DNA of 64,000 nt from Natronohydrobacter thiooxidans (GTDB lineage Bacteria; Pseudomonadota; Alphaproteobacteria; Rhodobacterales; Rhodobacteraceae), in assembly GCF_001884735.1 (NCBI RefSeq), contig NZ_MJAP01000034.1, forward strand, positions 558,001 to 622,000, read 5' to 3'. The notes beneath the pieces were generated by a model. That model was not told the origin of the DNA, made no database searches, and saw only the letters and a list, made by a program, of their open reading frames with translations. Positions within the stretch are counted from its first letter, which is position 1. Each line of letters begins with the position of its first letter. The position numbers were made by a program, and so were the translations under genes. Below are positions 16,943 to 25,990 of this stretch, piece by piece.

Positions 16943-18211
16943 ATGTCAGGCTGGATCGATATCGCCGGTTTTTTCCTCATCGCCTTGATGGTTGCGGCAG
17001 TGCTGGTGCGGGCGCTCTTGCGCGCCCGGCGCGTGGCGGCGGCGGATGGGGCGGAACGCGCCATGTCGGTCTATCGCGACCAGCTGGCCGAGGTCGAGCG
17101 CGATCTGGCGCGCGGCACGCTGGGCACGGACGAGGCCGAACGGCTGCGGCTGGAAATCTCGCGCCGGATCCTTGATCTGGATCGCGGGGCAGGGGCGCGG
17201 CGCGTGGGCGGGCCTGCCCCGGACGCGATGCGCTGGGTGGCGCTCGGGGTCTTGCTTGCGGCGATCCTGGGCAGCGGGGCGCTTTATCTCAGTTTCGGGG
17301 CGCCGGGCTATCCCGATATGCCGCTGGTCGAGCGCCATGCGCAGGCGGTCGAGGCGCGCGCGAACCGTCCGCGTCAGGCCGAGATGGAGGCCGAATTCGC
17401 CGCGCGCTTCCCCGAGGGGGAAGAGTTCGATGGCCGGGCCGAACTGGAGAGCATGGTCGCGCAGTTGCGCGCCGCGATGGCGGATCGCCCGCTGGATATC
17501 ACCGGCTTCACGCTTCTGGCGCAGAATGAGGCAAGGCTGGGCCATTACCGCGCCGCGATCGAGGCGCAGATCCGGGTGATCGAGCTGCGGGGCGGGGAAG
17601 AGGCCCCGGTCTCGGATCTTGCCTATCTGCTTGATCTGATGGTGATTGCGACAGGCGGGTTCGTGTCGCCCGAAGCGGAATCGGTGATCGAGCAGATCCT
17701 GCGCCGCGACACGCAGGATCCGGTGGCGCTGTATTATTCCGGCAGGCTCTATGCCCAGACCGGGCGGCCCGATCTGACCTTCCGCATCTGGCGCAGGCTG
17801 CATGATCTGAGCGCGGGGGATGATCCCTGGATGGACGAGATCCGCGGCGCATTGCCGGAACTGTCGCGCATCTCGGGCGAGCCGCGCTATACTCTGCCGC
17901 CCCGCCCGGCCCCTGCGGGTGCGCGCGAGCCCAGTGCGGAAGATATCGAGGCCGCTGAGGATATGTCGCCCGAGGAGCGCGCCGCGATGATCGAGGGCAT
18001 GGTGGACGGGATGCTTGCGCGGCTGGCCAATGATGGTGGTTCTGCGCAGGACTGGGCGCAGCTTCTGCGCGCGCTGGCGGTGCTGGAGCGGCGCGATCAG
18101 GCGCTGGATATCCTGCAGGAAGCGCGCACAGTCTTTGCCGCGCGGCCCGAGGATCTGGCACTGATCAATGACGCGGCCGCCGAGGCGGGCCTGAGCACGC
18201 CCGCACCCTGA
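16943..18211 (+). CDS. ccmI: Cytochrome c biogenesis protein CcmI
   Basis: 422-residue membrane protein of the c-type cytochrome maturation system, where CcmI brings apocytochrome c to the haem ligation machinery. The first membrane helix is at about residues 5-25 and the second at about 94-115. Between them is a helical, Arg-rich cytoplasmic loop ([38 protein letters not shown]) that is diagnostic of CcmI. A periplasmic TPR-like domain follows from about 120. It is separated from other ccm genes, at least in this window, and its stop overlaps the ruvX start (TGATG). Confidence 0.92.
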   Translation: MSGWIDIAGFFLIALMVAAVLVRALLRARRVAAADGAERAMSVYRDQLAEVERDLARGTLGTDEAERLRLEISRRILDLDRGAGARRVGGPAPDAMRWVALGVLLAAILGSGALYLSFGAPGYPDMPLVERHAQAVEARANRPRQAEMEAEFAARFPEGEEFDGRAELESMVAQLRAAMADRPLDITGFTLLAQNEARLGHYRAAIEAQIRVIELRGGEEAPVSDLAYLLDLMVIATGGFVSPEAESVIEQILRRDTQDPVALYYSGRLYAQTGRPDLTFRIWRRLHDLSAGDDPWMDEIRGALPELSRISGEPRYTLPPRPAPAGAREPSAEDIEAAEDMSPEERAAMIEGMVDGMLARLANDGGSAQDWAQLLRALAVLERRDQALDILQEARTVFAARPEDLALINDAAAEAGLSTPAP

Positions 18212-18693
18212 TGGCGGTTTTTGAGGATATCGCGGATTTCGCCACCTCCCTGCCGCGCGCGCGGGCGCTTGCAGGGCTGGATCTGGGCACGAAAACCATC
18301 GGGGTTGCAGTGTCGGACCGGCTTCTGTCGGTGGCCTCGCCCTTGCAGACCATCAAGCGGGTGAAATTCGGGCAGGATGCGGCGGCGCTTCTGGAGATCG
18401 CCTCGGCGCGCGAGATCGGTGGTCTGGTGCTGGGCCTGCCGCGCAATATGGATGGCAGCGAGGGGCCGCGCTGCCAGTCCACGCGGGCATTCGCGCGCAA
18501 TCTTGCAGCGCTGACCGATCTGCCGATCACCTTCTGGGATGAGCGCCTGTCGACGGTCGCGGCAGAGCGCGCGCTTCTGGAGGCCGATACCTCGCGACGC
18601 AAGCGTGCCGAAGTGATCGACCATGTGGCGGCAGGGGTGATCTTGCAGGGCGCGCTGGACCGTTTGGCGGTCTTGCGGCGCGAAAACCCCTGA
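18211..18693 (+). CDS. ruvX: Putative pre-16S rRNA nuclease / Holliday junction resolvase RuvX (YqgF)
   Basis: 160-residue RNase H-fold protein of the YqgF family, which processes the 5' end of pre-16S rRNA and was earlier described as a Holliday junction resolvase. The motifs are clear: [17 protein letters not shown] (about 21-37, first acidic residue), [15 protein letters not shown] (about 70-84), [12 protein letters not shown] (about 108-119) and [10 protein letters not shown] (about 137-146). It starts within the ccmI stop codon, a one-base overlap. Confidence 0.93.
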   Translation: MAVFEDIADFATSLPRARALAGLDLGTKTIGVAVSDRLLSVASPLQTIKRVKFGQDAAALLEIASAREIGGLVLGLPRNMDGSEGPRCQSTRAFARNLAALTDLPITFWDERLSTVAAERALLEADTSRRKRAEVIDHVAAGVILQGALDRLAVLRRENP

Positions 18694-18766
18694 CTGTGTC
18701 GCTTTGAGCACTGGTCAGGCGGGTGAGGGATGCTTAACTGGGCCCGAGGACAAGCGAGCAGGCCCG

Positions 18767-19000
18767 ATGATGGACACACTCTGGACGCGCGACGAGATCG
18801 AAAGCCCCTGCGTGAAGATCTGCGTTATCCACCCCGAGTCGAAGCTCTGCGCCGGCTGTCTGCGCAGCCTTGACGAGATTGCCGATTGGTCGCGCATGAG
18901 TGCCGAGGCACGGCGCGAGATCATGGCGGAATTGCCTGCGCGTGCGCCGCAACTCACCCAGCGCCGGGGTGGACGTGCCGGGCGTCTGAACCGGTCCTGA
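18767..19000 (+). CDS. DUF1289 domain-containing protein
   Basis: A 77-residue protein with the DUF1289 cysteine pattern ESPCVKICVIHPESKLCAGC (about 12-31), probably a small metal-binding unit, followed by LRSLDEIADWSRMSAEARREIMAELPAR. The function of this family is not known. ATG 18767 is chosen over an in-frame upstream start at 18704 because family members start close to the first cysteine. It is 73 bases after ruvX and may be co-transcribed with it. Confidence 0.85.
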   Translation: MMDTLWTRDEIESPCVKICVIHPESKLCAGCLRSLDEIADWSRMSAEARREIMAELPARAPQLTQRRGGRAGRLNRS

Positions 19001-19001
19001 T

Positions 19002-19022
19002 GTCATCTTGCCCGAAATACTC
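19002..19022 (+). repeat. 21-nt intergenic motif, copy 2
   Basis: GTCATCTTGCCCGAAATACT plus C, the exact reverse complement of 8808-8828. It starts two bases after the DUF1289 stop codon. Confidence 0.7.
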
Positions 19023-19066
19023 ACGGGGGTTTTCAGGGGGCGCGTGCGCCCCTTGAAGCGGGTGGT

Positions 19067-19088
19067 TTGGAGGGCAGCCGCCCTCCAA
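19067..19088. terminator. Hairpin between convergent genes
   Basis: TTGGAGGGC (19067-19075) pairs perfectly with GCCCTCCAA (19080-19088) around a four-base loop. It lies seven bases after the EVE protein stop on the minus strand, in the gap between the convergent DUF1289 and EVE genes. There is no strong T tract. Confidence 0.5.
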
Positions 19089-19095
19089 GCCCCCC

Positions 19096-19515
19096 TCACA
19101 GATCAACCCCGCCCATCTGGCAGATGATCCGCCATTCCGTCTCACGCACCGGCTGCACCGACAGGCGCGAGGTGCGCACCAGCGCCATCTCGCTCAGGCG
19201 CGGATCGTCCTTGCATTGGGCCAGTGTCACGGGGCGGGGCAGGGGCGCGATGGCCTTCACATCCACGCATTCCCAGCGGGCGTCATCTGTGGTGCTGTCC
19301 GGGTGCGCGGTCGCGATCACTTCGCAGATGCCGACAACCGCCTTGTCGGACTGGCTGTGATAGAAAAACGCCCGGTCGCCGAGTGCCATCTCGCGCATGT
19401 TGTTGCGCGCCTGATAATTGCGCACCCCGTCCCATTCCTCGCCCGCCTCACCCTTGGCCACAAGGTCATCCCAGGAGAAGGTGTCGGGCTCGGATTTCAT
19501 CAGCCAGTAGCGCAT
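19096..19515 (-). CDS. EVE domain-containing protein
   Basis: 139-residue EVE-domain protein of the PUA-like fold, a class thought to bind modified nucleic-acid bases. Typical segments are RYWLMKSEPDTFSWDDLVAK (about 2-21), WDGVRNYQARNNMREMALGD (about 30-49), FFYHSQSDKAVVGICEV (about 52-68) and the C-terminal ALVRTSRLSVQPV. The ATG at 19515 gives the canonical MRYWLMKSEP start and a one-base overlap with the preceding YciI gene; an upstream in-frame start at 19536 is less likely. Confidence 0.92.
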   Translation of the reverse strand: MRYWLMKSEPDTFSWDDLVAKGEAGEEWDGVRNYQARNNMREMALGDRAFFYHSQSDKAVVGICEVIATAHPDSTTDDARWECVDVKAIAPLPRPVTLAQCKDDPRLSEMALVRTSRLSVQPVRETEWRIICQMGGVDL

Positions 19516-19790
19516 CAGCCGATGACCTTCTTCCATTCCTGCAGCCGCACGCTTTCGAAAAGCCCAGCTTGGGCGTAAGGGTCCTGCTCGCCCCAGGCTT
19601 TCGCGGCCTCCAGATCGGGCAGATCCAGCACGATCAGCGAACCTGCCATCTCCCCCGCCTCATCCAGCAGCGGCCCGGCCTGCGCCACGCAGCCGGTCTG
19701 GGCGATATAGGCCAGATGCGCCTCGCGGGTGGATTTGCGCAGGTAGAGCGCGCCGGGCTTGTCGGTGCAGACCATCATATAGAGCGGCAT
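19515..19790 (-). CDS. YciI family protein
   Basis: 91-residue ferredoxin-like alpha/beta protein of the YciI family. It begins MPLYMMVCTDKPGALYLRKSTR and contains the conserved histidine-bearing HLAYIAQTG and the GSLIVLDLPDLEAAKAWGEQDPYAQAGLFE segment. The function in this family is poorly defined; some members bind small ligands or act in degradation pathways. It is coupled to the downstream EVE gene (TGATG) and follows gpsA on the same strand after 12 bases, so tsaD-gpsA-yciI-EVE probably form one transcript. Confidence 0.9.
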   Translation of the reverse strand: MPLYMMVCTDKPGALYLRKSTREAHLAYIAQTGCVAQAGPLLDEAGEMAGSLIVLDLPDLEAAKAWGEQDPYAQAGLFESVRLQEWKKVIG

Positions 19791-19802
19791 GGGGATATCC
19801 TT

Positions 19803-20753
19803 TCATTCCTCGGTCAGGGGCCGGGCCAGAAGGGCCTCGCGCGCATCCTGCAATGTGATGGCGCCTGCGGCAAGGGCCGCGACCATCCGCGTGATCGGCA
19901 TGTCGAGGCCGCGCGCCTGTGCCAGCCGCGCCACCGCGCGGGCGGTGGCCGCACCCTCGACGGTGGTGCTGGTATCAAATGCCTCGCCGCGCCCCAGCGC
20001 CAGCCCGTAGCGGAAATTGCGCGATTTCTCCGATCCGCAGGTCAGGATCAGATCGCCCAGCCCCGAGAGCCCCGCCAGCGTTTCGGCCTGCGCGCCCATG
20101 CGGAGCGCCAGCCGTTGCATTTCCGCATAGCCCCGCGCCATCAGCGCAGCGCGCGCCGATTCGCCCAGACCTGCGCCAATCGTCACGCCGGCCGCGATCG
20201 CGATCACATTCTTCAGCGCGCCGCCCAGTTCCGCGCCGATCACATCGGCATTGCGGTAGAGCCGCAGATTGGGGGTGGAAAGCTGGTCCTGAAGCGCGCG
20301 CCCCAGCCCCGCATCCGCGCAGGCGAGTGTCAGCGCCGTGGGCAGGCCGCGCGCGATATCCTCGGCGAAGCTGGGGCCGGTCAGAAGGGCGGCGCGCGTT
20401 TCGGGCAGGGCGGCGCGGATCACACCCACCGGGCCGATCATCAGATCAAGATCGACCCCTTTCGAGCAGGCCACCAGCACGCGCCCGGCCAGCCAGTCGC
20501 GATTCTCTGCCACGAAACCGCGGGTCTGCTGCATGGGAATGGCCAGCAGGATCGTTTCGGCGCGCACTCCAGACAGATCGGATGTCACCTGCACGCCCTC
20601 GGGCAGGGGGATACCGGGCAGGCGGGTGGTATTCTCGCGCGCCGCCCGCATCGCCTGCGCCTGTGCCGGATCGCGACACCAGAGCACTGCGTCCCCCAAT
20701 GCGCAGGCCAGCGCCGTGCCGAATGCGCCCGCCCCCAGAACCGCTATACTCAT
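19803..20753 (-). CDS. gpsA: Glycerol-3-phosphate dehydrogenase [NAD(P)+]
   Basis: 316-residue cytoplasmic enzyme that reduces dihydroxyacetone phosphate to sn-glycerol 3-phosphate for phospholipid synthesis. The nucleotide-binding motif [19 protein letters not shown] is at residues 2-20. The catalytic-lysine block [16 protein letters not shown] (about 183-198) and the substrate-binding [18 protein letters not shown] region (about 240) are present. Its start overlaps the tsaD stop by four bases (ATGA), an arrangement common in alphaproteobacteria. Confidence 0.95.
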   Translation of the reverse strand: MSIAVLGAGAFGTALACALGDAVLWCRDPAQAQAMRAARENTTRLPGIPLPEGVQVTSDLSGVRAETILLAIPMQQTRGFVAENRDWLAGRVLVACSKGVDLDLMIGPVGVIRAALPETRAALLTGPSFAEDIARGLPTALTLACADAGLGRALQDQLSTPNLRLYRNADVIGAELGGALKNVIAIAAGVTIGAGLGESARAALMARGYAEMQRLALRMGAQAETLAGLSGLGDLILTCGSEKSRNFRYGLALGRGEAFDTSTTVEGAATARAVARLAQARGLDMPITRMVAALAAGAITLQDAREALLARPLTEE

Positions 20754-21859
20754 GCTTTTGCCCCTTTCTTGCCCGATCCGATCAGTGGCGCGGCGGAGGG
20801 GTCGAGCGGCCAGCGCGGACGGGCCACGAAATCCGCCGTGCTTTTTCCCGCGCGCATCTGCTCGATCCCGGCCCAGGCGATCATCGCCGCATTGTCGGTG
20901 CAGAGCGCCAGCGGCGGGGCGATGAACTGCGCGCCTGCAGCCGCCGCCGCCTGCGTCAGCGCCGCGCGCAGCGACTGGTTCGCCGCGACGCCCCCTGCCA
21001 CGGCGAAAACGGGCGTGGCCGGGGCAAGCTCCAGATAGGCCGCGAGAGCCCGGCGCGATTTCTCGGCCAGAACGTCACTCACCGCCGCCTGAAACCCGGC
21101 GCAGAGATCCGCGCGGTCCTGCACCCGCAACCCGCCATGCTCTGTCACCGCCGCATCGCGGGCGCGCAGCACAGCGGTTTTCAACCCCGAGAAGGACAGA
21201 TCGCAGCCCGGACGGTCCAGAAGCGGGCGCGGCAGGGGGAAGCGGCTCGGATCGCCCGCCTGCGCCGCGCGCTCGACCGCGGGCCCGCCCGGTTGCGGCA
21301 GGCCCAGAATCTTCGCCACCTTGTCAAAAGCCTCGCCCGGTGCGTCATCAATCGTGCCGCCCAGCCGCGTGAAGCGCTCGGGGCCATGCGTGATCAGGAA
21401 CTGGCAATGCCCGCCCGAGACCAGCAGCATCAGATAGGGAAAGTCGACGCCATCGGTCAGGCGCGGGGTCAGGGCATGGCCTGCCAGATGGTTCACGCCC
21501 AGAAGCGGCAGGCCCGTCGCCGCAGCCATGCCGCGCGCCAGCATCACGCCCGAGAGCACGCCGCCGATCAGCCCCGGCCCGGCAGTGACCGCAATCGCGT
21601 CGATCTGCTGCAGCGTCATTCCCGCCTGAGCGAGTGCTGCTTCAACCGCGAGATCAAGCTTCTCGGCATGCGCGCGGGCCGCGAGTTCGGGCACGACGCC
21701 GCCGAAATCCGCGTGCAACTCGGTCTGGCCCCAGACGACCGAGGACAGGATCACCGGATCGGACCCCGGCGCATCCTGGATCACGGCGCTGGCCGTGTCG
21801 TCGCAACTGCTTTCGATGCCAAGCACGGTCAGGGGGCGGGTCTGGAAAAGGGGGTGCAT
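20750..21859 (-). CDS. tsaD: tRNA N6-adenosine threonylcarbamoyltransferase TsaD
   Basis: Catalyses the last step of t6A formation at position 37 of ANN-decoding tRNAs, working with TsaB and TsaE. 369 residues of the Kae1/Qri7 ASKHA fold. N-terminal [16 protein letters not shown] (about 11-26), the metal-binding [13 protein letters not shown] (HxxxH, about 120), GGHCQF and [17 protein letters not shown], and the late [14 protein letters not shown] are all family signatures. ATG 21859 gives the normal N terminus; the open frame continues far upstream but through hemD antisense. TsaB is at 41.8 kb in the same window. Confidence 0.95.
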   Translation of the reverse strand: MHPLFQTRPLTVLGIESSCDDTASAVIQDAPGSDPVILSSVVWGQTELHADFGGVVPELAARAHAEKLDLAVEAALAQAGMTLQQIDAIAVTAGPGLIGGVLSGVMLARGMAAATGLPLLGVNHLAGHALTPRLTDGVDFPYLMLLVSGGHCQFLITHGPERFTRLGGTIDDAPGEAFDKVAKILGLPQPGGPAVERAAQAGDPSRFPLPRPLLDRPGCDLSFSGLKTAVLRARDAAVTEHGGLRVQDRADLCAGFQAAVSDVLAEKSRRALAAYLELAPATPVFAVAGGVAANQSLRAALTQAAAAAGAQFIAPPLALCTDNAAMIAWAGIEQMRAGKSTADFVARPRWPLDPSAAPLIGSGKKGAKA

Positions 21860-21949
21860 GCGGGCTCCGGTTGCCAAGGCGGGCGCTTTCCAGCTACCAC
21901 CGGGGGCAGGGCGGCACAATCCCGCGCGGCCCCAATCTGCGGAGTGACC

Positions 21950-22687
21950 ATGCGCCCCTGCCTGTTGCTGACCCGGCCAGAACCTGCGGCGCGCGCCTTT
22001 GGCGAGGCCATGCGCGAGGCGGGCTGGCGGGGCGAGGTGCTGATCGCGCCCCTGATGCGCATCGAGATGCTGCCGCTGGAGGCGCGCGTGCTGGAGGGGG
22101 TTGCGACAGTGATCGCGACCTCGATGCATGGGGTAAGGGCGCTGGCGCAGGCCACTGCGCGGCGGGACATGCGGCTCTGGACGGTTGGTCCCGGCACGGC
22201 GGCGGCGGCCCGCGCCGAGGGGTTTCGCGATATCCATGTCGCGGGCGGGGATGCGCAGGCGCTGTTGCGCGACATGGCCCGCGCCGGGGCCGAGGGGCCG
22301 TTTCTGCATCTGCGCGGCGAGCATGTCGCGGTGGATATCGGGGCGGCCCTGCGCGCGGCGGGTCACGCGGCACGCGCGGAAATCGCCTATCGGCAAGCGG
22401 CCTTGCCGCTTGATCCAGCGGCAAAAGCGCGCATCATGGCGGGTGGGGATCTGGTCTGTCCGATCTTTTCGCCGCGCTCGGGGCGGCTCTTGGTTGCGGC
22501 GATTTCCGGGCTCGATCTGCAGCATACGCGCCTGCATATGGTGGCGATTTCGCAAAATGCCGCCGCACCTTTCGCGGCGCTGCCCTGCGCCTCGCGCGGG
22601 ATTGCGCCGCAGCCGGATAATCCGGGAATGATGCAGGAGATTATGGCGCTACAGCCGAAGCTTGAGCCTTGGGAAAAGCCAAGCTAA
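21950..22687 (+). CDS. hemD: Uroporphyrinogen-III synthase
   Basis: Cyclises hydroxymethylbilane to uroporphyrinogen III in tetrapyrrole synthesis. 245 residues with a typically divergent HemD sequence: [17 protein letters not shown] at the start, TSMHGVRAL (about 55-63), a [16 protein letters not shown] segment (about 76-91), [14 protein letters not shown] (about 118-131) and [10 protein letters not shown] (about 177-186). Context strengthens the call: it is divergent from tsaD and followed by the Mic60-like and hemY genes, the standard alphaproteobacterial order. ATG 21950 fits the family N terminus. Confidence 0.92.
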   Translation: MRPCLLLTRPEPAARAFGEAMREAGWRGEVLIAPLMRIEMLPLEARVLEGVATVIATSMHGVRALAQATARRDMRLWTVGPGTAAAARAEGFRDIHVAGGDAQALLRDMARAGAEGPFLHLRGEHVAVDIGAALRAAGHAARAEIAYRQAALPLDPAAKARIMAGGDLVCPIFSPRSGRLLVAAISGLDLQHTRLHMVAISQNAAAPFAALPCASRGIAPQPDNPGMMQEIMALQPKLEPWEKPS

Positions 22688-22745
22688 GGTGTGTCCGGAG
22701 TTCATGCTGCTGCACTGCGGCAGATCGGTTTTTGGGGGAAAAGGT

Positions 22746-24227
22746 TTGGCGCGAAAGACAACAGGCAGGAATTCCAAGGCCGGGTCTGGCCCGGCAACCG
22801 ATGAGAGCAATGTTGCTGCGAAGGCCGGGACAGAACCTCCCCTGACGCCGCCGGGCACGGAGGACGCGTCGCGCCAGACGCCCGAGACATTCGACCCTGA
22901 CGGAGACGGAACCTCTGCCCCTGAAAGCGCGGGGCGCGACGCTGCCGCCCAAACCCCGGATGCGCCTGTCCCCGCTGCCGATACCGACACGCAAAACCCG
23001 GTGCCCCCGGAAGCGATATCTGACGCAGAGCCCGGCGCGCCGCAAATCCCCGGCATAGGCGTAGACAGCATTGAGGGCCGGTCTGACAGCGCGACGATCC
23101 TTTCTGACCCTTCTGGTCAGCCCGCCGATAGTGATTCCGAACCTGGCACTGCGCCGATTGTCGGCCCGGATCAGGACAGCCCGGCCAGCACGACCCCGCC
23201 CCTCACAGCACCGCCATCGCCACCCGCCTCGGGCAAAGGCGGGTTCTTGCCGATGCTTCTGGGAGGTGTCGTTGCAGGTGGCATCGGGTTCGGCGCGCAT
23301 TACCTGCTGTCGCAGGACGCGGGCGGGCAAGCGCCCGAGATTGCCGCCTTGCAGGCTGAAATCACCGAATTGCGCGCGGAACTGGCCGCAGCGCCCGACC
23401 TGACCGCTCTGGAAGCGGAACTCGCGGAGTTGCGCGCTGCTTTGGGTGACCCGGACGCGGCAACCGACTCGCTTGACGTCGCAGGGCAGATCGCGGCGGA
23501 AATCGATGCGCTGCGGGCGGAATTCGCGCAGGATGAGGCCGGAGCGGTCGATCCTGCAGTTCTGGACCGGCTTGACGGGCTGAGATCGGACCTGTCGGAG
23601 ACAGCGGCGCGTCTTGACGGTTTCGAGGCCGATCTGGCGGCGCGCGATACCCGCATCAGCGCCTTGCAGGACGAGCTTGCCGAGCTGCGCGATCTGGCCG
23701 AGAACCGCCTGACTGCCGCCGAGACAGCGCTTGATACGGCATTGGCGCGCGCCGGGCTGGACATGCTGCGCGCGGCGCTGAACAGCGGGGGCGCCTATCC
23801 CGACGCGCTGTCGCTGCTGCGCGAGGCCGGGGTCACGGTGCCTGATACGCTTGCAACCCATGCGCCCGGCGGTGTGCCGACGCTTGAGGCGCTGCAGGAC
23901 AGCTTCCCGGAAGCGGCCCGCGCGGGGCTGCGTGCGGCACTGCAGGACATGCCCGCCGAGACTGCGGGCGAGAGGATCACGAATTTCCTGCGCGCACAGG
24001 TGGGCGCGCGTTCGACCACCCCGCGCGAGGGCGATGATCCCGATGCGGTGCTCTCGCGCGCTGCGGCTGCGCTGGAGGCGGGCGCGCTTGATACGGCCCT
24101 GATGGAACTGGATGCGCTGCCGGAACCGGCCCTTGTGGCGATGCAGGACTGGCGCCGCGCCGCGCAGGCCCGTCATGATGCCGAGGCGGAGTTCGAGACT
24201 TTCGCCACCACGCTTTCGACTCAGTAA
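22746..24227 (+). CDS. Mitofilin/Mic60-like inner membrane protein
   Basis: About 493 residues. A long acidic, Pro/Ala/Thr-rich cytoplasmic region of about 165 residues is followed by one membrane helix (GFLPMLLGGVVAGGIGFGAH, about 166-186), a coiled coil of about 150 residues (repeated ELRAELAAAPDLTALEAELAEL-type heptads) and a C-terminal mitofilin-like domain. Alphaproteobacterial Mic60 has this layout and this position between hemD and hemY; such proteins shape the inner membrane and contact the outer membrane. The start is uncertain: TTG 22746 after GGGGGA is used, with ATG 22704 (GGAG three bases upstream) and 22662 as alternatives. Confidence 0.85.
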   Translation: MARKTTGRNSKAGSGPATDESNVAAKAGTEPPLTPPGTEDASRQTPETFDPDGDGTSAPESAGRDAAAQTPDAPVPAADTDTQNPVPPEAISDAEPGAPQIPGIGVDSIEGRSDSATILSDPSGQPADSDSEPGTAPIVGPDQDSPASTTPPLTAPPSPPASGKGGFLPMLLGGVVAGGIGFGAHYLLSQDAGGQAPEIAALQAEITELRAELAAAPDLTALEAELAELRAALGDPDAATDSLDVAGQIAAEIDALRAEFAQDEAGAVDPAVLDRLDGLRSDLSETAARLDGFEADLAARDTRISALQDELAELRDLAENRLTAAETALDTALARAGLDMLRAALNSGGAYPDALSLLREAGVTVPDTLATHAPGGVPTLEALQDSFPEAARAGLRAALQDMPAETAGERITNFLRAQVGARSTTPREGDDPDAVLSRAAAALEAGALDTALMELDALPEPALVAMQDWRRAAQARHDAEAEFETFATTLSTQ

Positions 24228-24238
24228 GGATATCCCTG

Positions 24239-25708
24239 ATGCTTTGGACTTTGATCAAGATCCTTCTGTTTGTCGCAATCGTGATCGCGCTGGCCTTTGG
24301 CCTGGGGCAGTTGATGGACAGCCGCCAGACCATCGAACTGCGCGTCTTCGACATGGAATATGTGCTCAGCCCGTTGATGGCGCTGGGGGTGCTGGCCGCG
24401 CTTCTGGTTGCGGTCTGGCTGGTGCTGAAACTGCTTGGGCTGCTTGTCGCGCTATTGCGCTTCATGAATGGCGATGAAACCGCCGTGCGGCGCTATTTCA
24501 GCCGTAATCGCGAGAAACGCGGGCTGGATGCGCTGTTGCTGTCGATGATCGCGCAGGCCGAGGGTGACGGCAAGATGGCCATCGCCAAGGCCGAGAAGGC
24601 CGACAAGCTGCTGAACCGGCCCATCATGACCAATCTTCTGGTGGCGCAGGCTGCGGAAATGAAGGGCAATCAGACGCTTGCCATCGAACGCTACAAGCTT
24701 CTGCTGGAGGATAACCGCAGCCGTTTCGTCGCCGTGCAGGGGTTGATCCGCGCCAAGATTGCACAGGGCGAGATGGAGAAGGCGCGCGCGCTTGCGCAAA
24801 AGGCGCTGGACATGCAGCCCGCCCATGAAGAGACGCAGAACACGTTGTTGCAGATGCAGACCGAGGCCGAGGACTGGGCAGGGGCGCGCAAGACGCTGAT
24901 GCTCAAGAAAGCCTCGGGCACGTTGCCGCGCGATGTCTGGCGCAGGCGCGATGCGATTCTGGCGCTGCAGGATGCCGATGCGCTGGCGGCGGCGGGCGAT
25001 CTGAACCGCGCGCGCGAAGTGGCCATCGAGGCCAACCGCCTCTCGCCCGATCTGATCCCGGCTGCTGTCGCCGCCGCGCAGGCGCTGGTGGCGCAGAACA
25101 AGGGCAGCTATGCGGCAGGGGTGATCAAGAAGGCGTGGAAATCGCAGCCGCATCCTGAACTGGCGGCAGCATTCGCCGCGATCGAACCCGACGAGACCCC
25201 GCGCCAGCGGATCGCGCGTTTCGAGAAGCTGCTGCGACAGGCGCCCGATGCTGATGAAAGCAAGCTCCTGCGCGCGGAAATGCTGATCGCCGCCGAGGAT
25301 TTCCCCGCTGCGCGCCGCGCGCTGGGGGATCTCTATGAGCGCGCGCCTACGGTCCGGTCGCTGACGATCATGGCCGCGATCGAGCGCGGCGAAGGGGCGG
25401 ATGACGCAGTGGTGCGCGGCTGGCTGGCCAAGGCGCTGACGGCCAATCGCGGCCCGCAATGGGTCTGCTCGAAATGCCAGCATGTGCATGCCACATGGCA
25501 GGCGATCTGCGATCAATGCGGGGCCTTCGACACGCTGGAATGGCGCGATGCGCCGGACAGTTCCGGCCCTTCCGCCACCCAGACCGAGCTTCTGCCGATC
25601 ATCGTGGGCAAGCTCTCGGCGCCTGTTGCGCCCGAGGCGGATGTGGTCGAGGCCAGCGTCGAGGCAGAGGATGACATTGCGCAGGAGGAAGCGAAAAAAT
25701 CCGCCTGA
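24239..25708 (+). CDS. hemY: HemY-like TPR membrane protein with C-terminal zinc ribbon
   Basis: 489-residue protein with two N-terminal membrane helices (about 4-24 and 42-65), a conserved NGDETAVRRYFSRNREKRGLDAL segment, a TPR array through about residue 400, and a C-terminal metal-binding module WVCSKCQHVHATW...CDQCGAF (about 406-430, two CxxC pairs). The tail recalls the rubredoxin-like module of LapB. HemY of this type is linked to haem biosynthesis by gene context; its biochemical role is not settled. It follows the Mic60-like gene after 11 bases. Confidence 0.88.
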   Translation: MLWTLIKILLFVAIVIALAFGLGQLMDSRQTIELRVFDMEYVLSPLMALGVLAALLVAVWLVLKLLGLLVALLRFMNGDETAVRRYFSRNREKRGLDALLLSMIAQAEGDGKMAIAKAEKADKLLNRPIMTNLLVAQAAEMKGNQTLAIERYKLLLEDNRSRFVAVQGLIRAKIAQGEMEKARALAQKALDMQPAHEETQNTLLQMQTEAEDWAGARKTLMLKKASGTLPRDVWRRRDAILALQDADALAAAGDLNRAREVAIEANRLSPDLIPAAVAAAQALVAQNKGSYAAGVIKKAWKSQPHPELAAAFAAIEPDETPRQRIARFEKLLRQAPDADESKLLRAEMLIAAEDFPAARRALGDLYERAPTVRSLTIMAAIERGEGADDAVVRGWLAKALTANRGPQWVCSKCQHVHATWQAICDQCGAFDTLEWRDAPDSSGPSATQTELLPIIVGKLSAPVAPEADVVEASVEAEDDIAQEEAKKSA

Positions 25709-25755
25709 AAGGGCTGGTAGCCCTTGAGAACCGGTGCTAAAGAGCGCCGCAGGTG

Positions 25756-25831
25756 GCCGCTGTAGCTCAGCTGGTAGAGCACGTCATTCGTAATGATGGG
25801 GTCGGGGGTTCGAGTCCCTTCAGCGGCACCA
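25756..25831 (+). tRNA. tRNA-Thr (anticodon CGU)
   Basis: Cloverleaf fits by eye: acceptor GCCGCTG/CAGCGGC, D arm GCTC...GAGC, anticodon stem CGTCA/TGATG around the loop TTCGTAA (anticodon CGT, reading ACG), five-base variable loop, T arm with TTCGAGT loop, discriminator A, and an encoded CCA. An inverted repeat (AAGGGCT/AGCCCTT, 25709-25725) lies just upstream of it, right after hemY. Confidence 0.95.
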
Positions 25832-25990
25832 GTTCCAATCTGTCCGACCGGGATAATGCCATAGCTGTCGCCCCGTGGCGGGTTATTGCGCGTGCCTTGC
25901 GCGGTTTGCTCTTGTCAGCGCCGGTTTTCTGCCGCAACGATGCGCGGCACGGAAATGCTGCGGTTGCAGCATCAACTTCGGGGGCTGTTG

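Noticed and set aside
19224-21038. 604-codon open frame on the + strand
   Set aside because: Antisense to EVE, yciI, gpsA and tsaD, which are all clearly real.
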